Shown here: positions 8,152 through 16,361 of the stretch, in pieces
Numbering within the stretch: position 1 is the stretch's first letter
Layout: each line of letters opens with the position of its first letter
NCBI RefSeq assembly: GCF_000278725.1
Contig: NZ_ALCA01000086.1
Coordinates: forward strand, 1-37,034
Source: Actinomyces sp. ICM47
GTDB taxonomy: Bacteria > Actinomycetota > Actinomycetes > Actinomycetales > Actinomycetaceae
Direction: 5' to 3'
DNA length: 37,034 bases
The notes under the pieces: model-generated
Seen by the model: only the letters and a program-made list of their open reading frames with translations
Database searches by the model: none
What the model was told of the DNA's origin: nothing
Program-made: the position numbers and the translations under genes

Positions 8152-9386
8152 TCACCCTCGCGACCCGCACGTTCACGCCGGAACCGACCGCCGCCGCCCT
8201 GCGCCTCGGGGCGCTCGCGCGGGCGCTCGCAGCCGGTGGAGACCGCGTGCGCGTCCTCACCTCGCGGCTTGCCCCCAGCGTCGCCCGCGACGCCGCCGCT
8301 AACGCGAACCGCGCCCCCTCTCCTGTCCATGGCGAACGCTCTGGGGGCAGCGCGACCCCGGGTGCACGTGCGGATGCGGGATACGACGAGGGCGGCCACG
8401 GCCTCGTCGACATCCGGCGAGCGCCCGTGCTGCGCGACCGCACCGGGGCCGTGCGCGGGTACGTGTCCTATCTGTCGTTCGACGTGCCGCTCATCGCACG
8501 GCTGCTGACCGGGCCGAGCCCGGACGTGGTCGTCTCCGAACCCCCGCCCACGACCGGCGCGGCCGTACGCCTGGCCTGCGCGGTCCGGCGCATCCCCTAC
8601 GTTTATTACTGTGCGGACATCGTTTCCGACGCTGCCGCCCTGGCCGGTGTGGCGCGACCGGTCGTGCGAGCAGTCGCCGCGCTCGAAGCCTTCGCGCTGC
8701 GGGGCGCTCGCCGCGTCATCGCCGTGTCCGACGGGGTCGCCCGCCGCGCGAGCGAGCTGGGTGCCACCCGCGTCACCGTCGTTCCCAATGGCGTGCGCGT
8801 ACCCGAGGCCGTGGCCTCCGGTTTGCCCGCAGGATTTCCCACCTGCTCCGGTCCCGTCTTCGTCTACGCGGGCACGGTCGCCCACTGGCTGGCCCCCGAG
8901 ATCTTCATCGACGCCTTTGAGCTCGCTCGCGAGCGCCTGGGGGACGCGCGCCTCGTGTTCGTCGGGCAGGGGAGTGACTGGGAGGACCTGGCCGCGCGCG
9001 CCCGAGGCGTCGCGGGGGTGAGATTACTGCCCGCCGTCAGCGCCGACGAGGCCGACCGGTGGATGGCCCGCGCCACCGCCACGCTGGCGTCGCTGCGCCC
9101 GGGCGGCTACGACTACGCCTACCCGACGAAGATCCTGGCCTCCCTGGCCCAGGGAACACCCGTCATCTACGCCGGACCCGGGCAGGCCGCGCGCGACGTG
9201 CGCGAGGGCGGACTCGGGGTGGCGTGTGCCCTCGACCCCTCTCAGGTCGCCGAGGCCATGGTGGCCTTCGCCTCCGATTCGGTGCGCTGGGTGGGGGCTG
9301 AGCAGGCGCGCGCCTGGGTGCGTGAGAATCGTTCCGTCGACGCGTCCTCGCGGGCGGCGGCTGCGGCGGTGCGATCGGCCGTCTGA
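8145..9386 (+). CDS. GT4-family glycosyltransferase
   Basis: 413 residues, starting inside the end of the dehydrogenase gene (GCATGCTAG contains both the start ATG and the stop TAG), so the two are coupled. The N terminus has PTAAALRLGALARALAAGG, typical of GT4 enzymes of the WbuB/exopolysaccharide type. It continues with IPYVYYCADIVSD, VIAVSDGVARRA, a donor-site region starting FVYAGTVAHWL, and DYAYPTKILASLAQGTP in place of the more common acidic E-x7-E segment. Residues about 45-90 are an alanine/glycine-rich insertion of low complexity. It probably uses the sugar made by the upstream dehydrogenase, which is inference from the overlap. Confidence 0.85.
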   Translation: MLVTLATRTFTPEPTAAALRLGALARALAAGGDRVRVLTSRLAPSVARDAAANANRAPSPVHGERSGGSATPGARADAGYDEGGHGLVDIRRAPVLRDRTGAVRGYVSYLSFDVPLIARLLTGPSPDVVVSEPPPTTGAAVRLACAVRRIPYVYYCADIVSDAAALAGVARPVVRAVAALEAFALRGARRVIAVSDGVARRASELGATRVTVVPNGVRVPEAVASGLPAGFPTCSGPVFVYAGTVAHWLAPEIFIDAFELARERLGDARLVFVGQGSDWEDLAARARGVAGVRLLPAVSADEADRWMARATATLASLRPGGYDYAYPTKILASLAQGTPVIYAGPGQAARDVREGGLGVACALDPSQVAEAMVAFASDSVRWVGAEQARAWVRENRSVDASSRAAAAAVRSAV

Positions 9387-9416
9387 AGTCGGCTTTCTTT
9401 GAAGTCCGCTTTCTTG
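9385..9416. repeat. Two tandem 16-bp units at a gene end
   Basis: Starting within the stop codon of the glycosyltransferase gene, GAAGTCGGCTTTCTTT is followed directly by GAAGTCCGCTTTCTTG (14 of 16 identical). The second unit also forms a small hairpin, TCCGC-TTTCTT-GCGGA, at 9405-9420. It may contribute to transcription termination. Confidence 0.5.
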
Positions 9417-9420
9417 CGGA

Positions 9421-9630
9421 TTGGGGTGCTGTCGTACGCGCAGCGTGCTTCAACGGTGAGGCGCGTGCGCTGCCCCGGGTGCCGTTGTCCTCGCCGGATG
9501 AGCGCGACCCGGCCCAGGCCTCGTTCCAGTGTCCCTTACACGAGGGCGTGGCAGCGCGACGACCGTGTCTCATAACAAGCAAAAGTATGGATGCGGTTCG
9601 TATCAGTCCATCCGTGCATTCCTTTTCACA
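9421..9630. other. Non-coding stretch before the cell-wall hydrolase promoter
   Basis: Together with the flanking repeat and promoter this makes a gap of about 300 bases without a gene. I see no credible reading frame or RNA gene in it. Base composition becomes clearly more AT-rich towards the 3' end, leading into the promoter at 9631. Confidence 0.5.
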
Positions 9631-9659
9631 TTTACAGTTACAACACAAGTAACTACAAT
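9631..9659 (+). promoter_or_regulatory. Strong sigma70-type promoter with inverted repeat in the spacer
   Basis: TTTACA at 9631-9636 and TACAAT at 9654-9659 are separated by exactly 17 bp. Inside lies an inverted repeat, AGTTAC (9636-9641) and GTAACT (9649-9654), with a 7-bp centre, so it exactly bridges the -35 and -10. This looks like a repressor operator or a site for a MerR-like spacer-binding regulator. The downstream gene is the choline-binding-type hydrolase. Confidence 0.7.
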
Positions 9660-9693
9660 CCCGAGTGTCACATTAGCAACCTGAAGGATGACT

Positions 9694-11766
9694 ATGCGAT
9701 CTTCGTGGAGGACACTCGTAGCCGGGCTTGCCCTGGCGCTCGGCGCTGCTGTCGCGGCCCTGGTGCCGCCCGCGCACGCGGCCAACGGCATTATCATCGC
9801 CATCGACCCCGGGCACGGGGGTTCCGACCCTGGCGCAGTCGCCAACGGCCTGCGAGAAAAGGACCTGACCCTCGCGGTCTCCCTGGCTCTCAAAGAAGAA
9901 CTCGAGTCCTACGACGGCGTCACCGTCGTCATGACTCGCGAGACGGATGTTCGTCCGTCCGAAAATCTCAGCACCGACCTGTCGAGCCGCGTCGATACGG
10001 CAGCAGCCGCCGACGCTGACGCGCTCGTGTCGATCCACTTCAACTCCGCCTCGCCCATCGCGCACGGCGCGGAAGTCTGGTACGGCAATTCCTCGTCCTA
10101 CAACTACTGGACCCACACGCAGGGCCGGACGCTGTCCAGCAACATCCAAAACCAGCTCACCGCGCTGGGCCTCGCGGACCGCGGCATCAAGACCCGCGAC
10201 AACGAGTACTACGACTACCCGGACGGATCCACGGGCGACTACTACGCGATCATCCGTCAGGCTCGCGAGGAAAACATGCCCGGCATCATCGTCGAGCACG
10301 CCTTCGTGACGTCCTCGTCGGACGCGCAGAAGCTGTCCGACCCCGCGTTTGTTCACTCCCTCGGTGTCGCTGACGCGACCGGCATCGCCCAGACCTACGG
10401 CCTGAGCAAGGGCACGTGGGAGAAGTCGGGCGACTCGTGGCGCTTCATGCGCGACGGCAAGGCCAAGACCGGCTGGTTCTTGGCGGGCGGTCGCTGGTAC
10501 TGGGCGGACTCCGACGGCCGCACGATCCGCGGATGGTCCACCATCAACGGACGCCGATACTTCTTCGACGACTCCACCGCGATGGTGACGGGCTGGAAGA
10601 AGGACAACGGCAAGTGGCACTACCTGCGTCCCCAGGGCGACATGGCTACCGGCTGGGTCAAGGACGGGCGCTCCTGGTACTACCTGGATGGTCAGGGCAC
10701 CATGGTCACCGGCTGGCTCCCGTACCGCGGCAGCTGGTTCTGGCTGGATAACTCCGGCGCGATGGCCGTTGGCTGGACGAATATCGGCAATGACTGGTAC
10801 CTCTTCGAGGATGACGGTCGTATGCTCACCGGCTGGCAGCTCACCGAGGATGACCAGGAGTGGTACTACATGCGCGCCAACGGCGTGATGGCCACCGGCT
10901 GGCTCCTCGATGGCGGCAAGTGGTACTACCTCGACGGTGAAGGCATCATGAAGACCGGCTGGGTCAAGGTCGGAGCCGACTGGTTCCACATGAACAGCTC
11001 GGGCGTCATGAGCACCGGCTGGCTCAAGTCGGGCAACTCCTGGTACTGGCTGGACCCGGCCTCGGGTGCCATGGCGACCGGCACGAAGACCGTTGAGGGC
11101 CGAGAGTCTTCCTTCGCCTCCTCCGGCGCGTGGCTGGGCTACACGGACGGCAGCGGCGCTCCCGCCGCGAATACCGGCTCTCAATCCGGCTCGCGCGACG
11201 CGGTGACGAACGCGGAGGGCCAGCGCCTCATCATGACCGCGCCCATGGCCTCGCGCTCTGAGGTTATCGACGACATGGTCGCCGCGTGGAACGGTGCGGG
11301 CCGCCCCTACCCGTCGGAGCTGGCTGACGGCGGCGCAAGCACGATCCGCGAGTTCGCGGGCATCGTCTACGACGAGGCCGTGGCCGAGGGCGTGTCCCCC
11401 GAGCTGGTGTTCGTCCAGTCCATGAAGGAGACCGGTTGGCTGCAGTACGGCGGCGACGTCGAGGTGGACCAGTTCAACTTCGCCGGCATTGGCGCTGTTG
11501 GCGGCGGCGCTGCGGGAGCCGACTTCCCGGACGTGCGCACCGGCATCCGCGCCCAGGTTCAGCACCTGCGCGCCTACGCGGACCCGTCCGCGTCCGCCGA
11601 TTCGTTGGCCTACCCGGTTGTGGATCCGCGCTTCTCCTACGTGCGTAAGGGCGTGGCCCCCGTGGTCGAGTACCTGGGCATCCAGGAGAACCCGAACCAC
11701 ACCGGCTGGGCGGCCGCCCGCGGGTACGGCTACGACCTGGTGTCTATGCTGAACGCGTACTTCTAA
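9694..11766 (+). CDS. Secreted N-acetylmuramoyl-L-alanine amidase / glucosaminidase with choline-binding-type repeats
   Basis: 690 residues. A signal peptide (about residues 1-28, ending AHA) leads to an Amidase_3 domain (about 30-240) with zinc ligands His41 (in DPGHGGSDPG), Glu55 and His115 and catalytic Glu201 (VEHAF). Residues about 255-463 hold about ten 20-residue cell-wall-binding repeats of the form GW..WYYLD..G.M.TGW, the choline-binding pattern. The C-terminal 165 residues resemble a LytD-type glucosaminidase (QSMKETGWLQYGG, QFNFAGIGA). The protein would cut both the peptide and glycan bonds of peptidoglycan. I chose ATG 9694 rather than 9688 because AAGG sits six bases before it. 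The lic genes upstream in this window make choline on the surface plausible. The repeats could instead bind another glycan. Confidence 0.9.
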   Translation: MRSSWRTLVAGLALALGAAVAALVPPAHAANGIIIAIDPGHGGSDPGAVANGLREKDLTLAVSLALKEELESYDGVTVVMTRETDVRPSENLSTDLSSRVDTAAAADADALVSIHFNSASPIAHGAEVWYGNSSSYNYWTHTQGRTLSSNIQNQLTALGLADRGIKTRDNEYYDYPDGSTGDYYAIIRQAREENMPGIIVEHAFVTSSSDAQKLSDPAFVHSLGVADATGIAQTYGLSKGTWEKSGDSWRFMRDGKAKTGWFLAGGRWYWADSDGRTIRGWSTINGRRYFFDDSTAMVTGWKKDNGKWHYLRPQGDMATGWVKDGRSWYYLDGQGTMVTGWLPYRGSWFWLDNSGAMAVGWTNIGNDWYLFEDDGRMLTGWQLTEDDQEWYYMRANGVMATGWLLDGGKWYYLDGEGIMKTGWVKVGADWFHMNSSGVMSTGWLKSGNSWYWLDPASGAMATGTKTVEGRESSFASSGAWLGYTDGSGAPAANTGSQSGSRDAVTNAEGQRLIMTAPMASRSEVIDDMVAAWNGAGRPYPSELADGGASTIREFAGIVYDEAVAEGVSPELVFVQSMKETGWLQYGGDVEVDQFNFAGIGAVGGGAAGADFPDVRTGIRAQVQHLRAYADPSASADSLAYPVVDPRFSYVRKGVAPVVEYLGIQENPNHTGWAAARGYGYDLVSMLNAYF

Positions 11767-11783
11767 GGGGCTCACGCTCCAAT

Positions 11784-11831
11784 ACGAGGCCGGGGTCCGT
11801 CGCGCTGCACTGCGCGGTGGGCCCCGGCCTC
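11784..11831 (+). terminator. Intrinsic-terminator-like hairpin after the hydrolase gene
   Basis: GAGGCCGGGGTCC pairs with GGGCCCCGGCCTC across a loop of about 20 bases. The stem is long and GC-rich, but no T-run follows. The left arm begins with ACGAGGCCGGGGTC, a 14-mer found again at 18669 and (reverse) at 33645 and 33702. Confidence 0.6.
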
Positions 11832-12114
11832 TGTGTGTGGGATCGGGCGTGTGGGCGGCACGAGGGCGTGAGCGCGGTTAGTCGGCTGCTTGGCGTGTGG
11901 GGTGGTGCATGCGTGGAGTGGTGCGACACGCCGGCGTGAGCGTGAGTGTCCGGGGCGGGACGAGTGTTGTTGGCCGTCGGTGGCGATGCGCCGTATTGCA
12001 ACGAAAAGTCTGCTAATCTGGCATCGTGCTTGCGGGTCGGATTCGTGCTTTTTCGGCCCCTGGCGATCCGAGGCGTCGTTTCCCCTGGTCACAGCAGGTG
12101 CGACACGCCGGGCT
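11832..12114 (+). promoter_or_regulatory. Presumed CRISPR leader with a duplicated 15-mer and an extended -10
   Basis: No gene is visible here. GGTGCGACACGCCGG occurs at 11920-11934 and again at 12097-12111, three bases before the first repeat. The first copy is part of the palindrome CACGCCGGCGTG (11926-11937). An extended -10, TGCTAATCT, lies at 12011-12019 and could drive the array from left to right. A leader on this side agrees with the truncated repeat at the other end of the array. Confidence 0.5.
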
Positions 12115-14615
12115 GTCAGAAAGCACGGAGCGCCATGAGGTGCATTAAGACGTGAACTGGATAGGCTTGTCGCCGTCACCAAGCTCGTCCGTCAGAAAGC
12201 ACGGAGGGCCATAAGGTGCATTAAGACTTGACGAGGTCGCCCCATAGCTTCGCGTTGCTAATGGGCCAGAAAGCACGGAGCACCATAAGGTGCATTAAGA
12301 CGTTCATGTAGGAGCGCGCTCCCATGGTGATGAAGCTGACCGTCAGAAAGGACCGAGCGCCATAAGGTGCATTAAGACCTGTAACCAGTTTGGTGATCGA
12401 ACACAGTACGACCGTGTCAGAAAGCACGGAGCGCCATAAGGTGCATTAAGACGATGCCTTCTCGCCGATCCACGAAACAGTGTTGTAGATAAGTCAGAAA
12501 GCAAGGAGCGCCATAAGGTGCATTAAGATGGTCAGATTTTCCCACCAGTCGATCAGGCCGGTGGGCTGTCAGAAAGCAAGGAGCGCCATAAGGTGCATTA
12601 AGACACCGGGGCCGGGGGCTTAGGCTGCTCAGGAGCGGGCGGGGTCAGAAAGCACGGAGCGCCATAAGGTGCATTAAGACGCGAACACCGCCGCCACCGG
12701 GGATGCGAGAACGCCCAGTCAGAAAGCACAGAGCACCATAAGGTGCATTAAGACTTGGCAAATGAAATATCCTGCTTCGAGAGGAACTGCGTCAGAAAGC
12801 GCGGAGCGCCATAAGGTACATTAAGACGCCGACTGCGGATGAACTGCATATCCTCTTTTTCCTTGTGTCAGAAAGTTCGGAGCGCCATAAGGTGCATTAA
12901 GACCCTCCAGCCACCGCCCAGCCAGACGACACCGGCAGGTCAGAAAGCATGGAGCACCATAAGGTGTATTAAGACCGACCTTTTTGTTGCTGTGCGTTGG
13001 ACAAGCTGTTGGCGGGTCAGAAAGCATGGAGCACCATAAGGTGCATTAAGACAACGCCGCTCGTGACGACGAGGGTCATGAGGAACATGACGAGTCAGAA
13101 AGCACGGAGCGCCATAAGGTGCATTAAGACCAAGCCATTCTCATTCTTGCTGACGACTTTCGACAGGCAGTCAGCAAGCGCGGAGCGCCATAAGGTGCAT
13201 TAAGACGCGTTCTGGTTGTTGTCGCCGAACATGTTGTGGATGCCCGGTCAGAAAGCATGGAGCGCCATAAGGTGCATTAAGGCAAGAATAAGATCGGCTG
13301 TTCGTTAGGGTTATCCTTGGCGTAGTCAGAAAGCACGGAACGCCATAAGGTGCATTTAGACTCGGGAGTCTCGGTAACAGTCTTCAGGCCGTTCCAGGTC
13401 AGAAAGCACGGAACGCCATAAGGTGCATTAAGACACGGCCACGCGAAGGCGCTGTGATGCGACAGACATCACGTCAGAAAGCACGGAGCGCCATAAGGTG
13501 CATTAAGACCCGGGGAACGGTGTTGCCATGATGTTTCTTTCTAGTCAGAAAGTACGGAGCGCCATAAGGCGCATTAAGACGGGTAAACCCCCGTGCCCGC
13601 CGACTGAATCTGTCACCAGTTAGAAAGCACGGAGCACCATAAGGTGCATTAAGACTTGCGCGTGAAGTTGCACGCGACGACGCCGGGAACGGTCAGAAAG
13701 TACGGAGCGCCATAAGGCGCATTAAGACACGAGATCGAACTCTTTCAGGGTGATGGAGTAGTTGTAGTCAGAAAGCACGGAGCACCATAAGGTGCATTAA
13801 GACGCGGGAAGGTCATCCGCGTAAATGGCCATACCTTTGAGGGGCAGAAAGCACGGAGCGCCATAAGGTGCATTAAGACCCGATAAACATGTAGCCAGAC
13901 GATGCCGACCATACGGTGTCAGAAAGCATGGAGCGCCGTAAGGTGCATTAAGACCCGGGGATCTCCAGGAACACCGGAACGCACTCATCGAGCGTCAGAA
14001 AGCACGGAGCACCATAAGGTGCATTAAGACCTCACAACCTGGAAGTTAAGCGACGAATGGTTGGCTGATCAGAAAGTAGGGAGCACCATAAGGTGCATTA
14101 AGACAGTGCAGAGATGCGCTCTGCGGCCTCACGAGACTCTTGTCAGAAAGCACGGAGCGCCATAAGGTGCATTAAGACTCGCCAATAATCGCCCTGACCT
14201 TGGTGTCGGTCGCCTCGTCAGAAAGCACGGAGCACCATAAGGTGCATTAAGACCGAACATACTGGCCGATCATCACCTTACCGACCGCCCACGGTCAGAA
14301 AGCCCCGAGCATCATAAGGTGCATTAAGACCGACTGACGCCCTCCCAGACCGTCGTGTTCCATGCCGGTCAGAAAGCGCGGGGCACCATAAGGTGCATTA
14401 AGATCGGCGTCCGCCGGGCAGATCAGAGTCACGGTTTCGCCGCGTCAGAAAGCACGGAGCGCCATAAGGTGCATTAAGACTGCTCAACGACAGACTGTGA
14501 AACTTCACGCTGCTTCGACGTCAGAAAGCGCGGAGCGCTATAAGGTGCATTAAGACGCGGCCTTGTTGGCCGACGAGGCGAGCTTGTCTTGCGCAGGTCA
14601 GAAAGCACGGAGCGC
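12115..14615 (+). CRISPR. Orphan CRISPR array: 33 full 37-nt repeats, 33 spacers, one truncated terminal repeat
   Basis: Repeats of 37 nt begin GTCAGAAAGC and end TGCATTAAGAC. The first is 12115-12151, the last full one 14520-14556, and a 19-nt truncated copy is 14597-14615. Spacers are 34-41 nt, all different by eye. Six repeats match the consensus exactly (12416, 12644, 13094, 13473, 14142, 14444); the others carry one to four substitutions. Each repeat can form a 5-bp hairpin (positions 16-20 with 25-29, loop ATAA) followed by an 8-nt tail, AUUAAGAC. That is the layout expected for Cas6 processing, so type I or III is likely. No cas gene is present in the window. The hairpin, the tail and the truncated end all favour transcription on the plus strand. 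The subtype cannot be fixed by eye. Confidence 0.95.
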
Positions 14616-14639
14616 AGCATCAGCCGGGCGGAGTGCTGC
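14614..14639 (+). terminator. Weak hairpin at the end of the CRISPR array
   Basis: GCAGCA (14614-14619) can pair with TGCTGC (14634-14639) across a 14-nt loop, starting exactly where the truncated repeat departs from the consensus. There is no T-run. It may protect or end the array transcript. Confidence 0.25.
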
Positions 14640-14653
14640 TATCCCGTTCCTTC

Positions 14654-14777
14654 GCGGATAGGTTGTTCGCAGACGGATAGGTTATGCGCTTGCGGATAGC
14701 TTAATAAGCTATCCGTGTGTTCGTTACCTATCCGCGTGTTCGTTACCTATCCGCGTGTTCGTTACCTATCCGCGTGC
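14654..14777. repeat. Cluster of seven GGATAG/CTATCC elements in inverted arrangement
   Basis: CGGATAG begins at 14655, 14675 and 14693 on the plus strand. It is followed by four copies of the complement CTATCCG, spaced 19 bp apart, from 14709. The centre is a perfect palindrome with 11-bp arms (CGGATAGCTTA / TAAGCTATCCG, 14693-14715). The right half is a 19-bp tandem repeat, TCCGYGTGTTCGTTACCTA, three times (14712-14768). The array resembles clustered protein-binding sites or iterons. No gene lies in 14616-14933. Confidence 0.75.
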
Positions 14778-14885
14778 GCGCGCCCCGGTGAACCAGCCAC
14801 GGCCTCGTCGCCGCGAATCCTCGAGATCACCGCGAGCCACCCCGAGGCACACAGAAAGAGCACGCAACGAACGCAGGCACAGCAA

Positions 14886-14922
14886 GGCCCCGGGCGCTCG
14901 CGAAAACGAAGCGCCCGGGGCC
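14886..14922 (-). terminator. Intrinsic terminator of rmlCD
   Basis: A perfect 13-bp stem (GGCCCCGGGCGCT with AGCGCCCGGGGCC) and an 11-nt loop rich in A lie 11 bases after the stop codon of the rhamnose fusion gene. It could also stop transcription coming from the CRISPR side. Confidence 0.75.
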
Positions 14923-14933
14923 GAGCCGCGCAA

Positions 14934-16361
14934 TCAGCTGCGCAGCGACGCCACGTAGGTGTCGATGCGCTGCGAGGAATCCGCAGGCGTGAAGCCCGTA
15001 GCCTCGATCTTTGACAGGTCCAGCGTCGAGGACAGAGGACGAGGCGCAGCCTCGCGGCCCGCGAAGTACTCCTCCGTGGTCACCTCCGTGACATCCTCGG
15101 GGTCGCGACCGCACAGTTCGAAGACGCGCTTAGCGACCTGCGCCCAGCTCATGACCGGACCCTCGCCCGACAGGTTGTAGACGCCGTAGGGTGCCTCATT
15201 CGTCAGCAGGTGAATAATTCCCTGCGCCAGGTCGGCGGTGAAAGTCAAGCGCCCCACCTGGTCCGACACGACCGACGGGGAGATGCCGCGATCCGCCAGG
15301 GACGCCATGGTCTTGATGAAGTTCTTACCGTCGCCCACGACCCAAGACGTGCGCACGATGTAATGCTTCGGGGTCGAGGCCACCGCCGCGTCGCCGCCCG
15401 CCTTCGACTGGCCGTACGCGCTCAAGGGGGAGGGGGCCTCGTCCTCGACGTGCACCTCCTGGGTGCCATCAAAGACGTACTCCGTCGAAATGTGCACGAG
15501 CGTCGCGCCGTGCGCCGTCGCCTCGCGAGCCAGAACCGCCGGACCTGTTGCGTTGGCCTCCCACGTCGAGCGGCGACCCTCCGGGGTCTCCGCACCGTCC
15601 ACGTTCGTCCACGCGGCCGCGTTAATGACCACGTCGATCTCGTCCCACGGCAAGGCAGCCACCTGCTCGGCGTTCGAGATAGACACCTCCGGCAGGTCCA
15701 CGCCCGTGACCGTGAAACCCGCCTCGGGCAGGACGCGCATGAGTTCGCGGCCCAGCTGGCCGTTCGCGCCCGTCACGAGCGCACGGCGACCCGCGGGGGT
15801 CGGCGCAGGGAAGGGCGTCACGTCCGCCATGCGCGGGTGAGCCTTGTCCTTATCCGACAGAATCGCCCGCTCCAGCGGAATCGGCCAATCCACGGCCGCC
15901 GTCTCATCAGCCAGGTTCAGGAACGTGTACTTCGCGTCCGGGGACCAGTGATCGTTCACCAGGTACGTGTACGCCGTGTTCGGCTCCAGCGTCTGATACG
16001 AGTTGCCCACGCCCTTGGGCACGAACACCGCGACACTCGGATCAATGATCGTCGTGTACACCGTGCCGAACGAGGGCCCCTCGCGCAGATCCACCCACGC
16101 GCCGAACACGCGACCGGTCGCGACCGAGACGAACTTGTCCCACGGCTCCGCGTGAATGCCCCGGGTCACCCCGACCTCGTCGTTGAAAGAAATGTTGTTC
16201 TGCACCGGCTGGAAGTCCGGCAGACCCAGCGCGACCATCTTCTCGCGCTGCCAGTTCTCCTTGAACCAGCCTCGGTTATCGCCGTGAACAGTCAGGTCGA
16301 TGCGCAAAAAGCCGGGGATCGGCGTAGTCGTGATCCCCAGGGGCTTAGCAGTGGGCGCCAT
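14934..16361 (-). CDS. rmlCD: Fused dTDP-4-dehydrorhamnose 3,5-epimerase / dTDP-4-dehydrorhamnose reductase
   Basis: 475 residues joining the last two enzymes of dTDP-L-rhamnose synthesis. Residues about 1-190 are an RmlC-like cupin (TRGIHAEPWDKFVSVATG, VFVPKGVGNSYQTLE). Residues about 205-475 are RmlD, with the NADPH loop TGANGQLGRELM and the catalytic Tyr and Lys in YGQSK. The reaction is epimerisation at C3 and C5 followed by reduction at C4. The start is the ATG at 16361, with GAGGAAG about 6 bases upstream, rather than an earlier ATG at 16403. The gene is divergent from rmlA. RmlB is not in the window. Confidence 0.92.
   Translation of the reverse strand: MAPTAKPLGITTTPIPGFLRIDLTVHGDNRGWFKENWQREKMVALGLPDFQPVQNNISFNDEVGVTRGIHAEPWDKFVSVATGRVFGAWVDLREGPSFGTVYTTIIDPSVAVFVPKGVGNSYQTLEPNTAYTYLVNDHWSPDAKYTFLNLADETAAVDWPIPLERAILSDKDKAHPRMADVTPFPAPTPAGRRALVTGANGQLGRELMRVLPEAGFTVTGVDLPEVSISNAEQVAALPWDEIDVVINAAAWTNVDGAETPEGRRSTWEANATGPAVLAREATAHGATLVHISTEYVFDGTQEVHVEDEAPSPLSAYGQSKAGGDAAVASTPKHYIVRTSWVVGDGKNFIKTMASLADRGISPSVVSDQVGRLTFTADLAQGIIHLLTNEAPYGVYNLSGEGPVMSWAQVAKRVFELCGRDPEDVTEVTTEEYFAGREAAPRPLSSTLDLSKIEATGFTPADSSQRIDTYVASLRS

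Noticed and set aside
9673..11775. A 700-codon frame on the minus strand over the hydrolase gene
   Set aside because: It is the antisense shadow of the amidase, driven by GC-rich third positions; it has no domain, while the plus strand has full catalytic motifs and a promoter.
12221..13988. Short reading frames in the CRISPR array giving peptides such as LNAPYGAPCFLT and AIRCIKT
   Set aside because: They are translations of the repeats; the unit length varies (71-78 nt), so no frame is maintained and no family is recognisable.
12115..14615. Integron attC array or minisatellite instead of CRISPR
   Set aside because: Constant 37-nt repeats with unique 34-41-nt spacers and a truncated terminal repeat fit CRISPR; no integrase or cassette genes are present and the inserts are too short to be cassettes.
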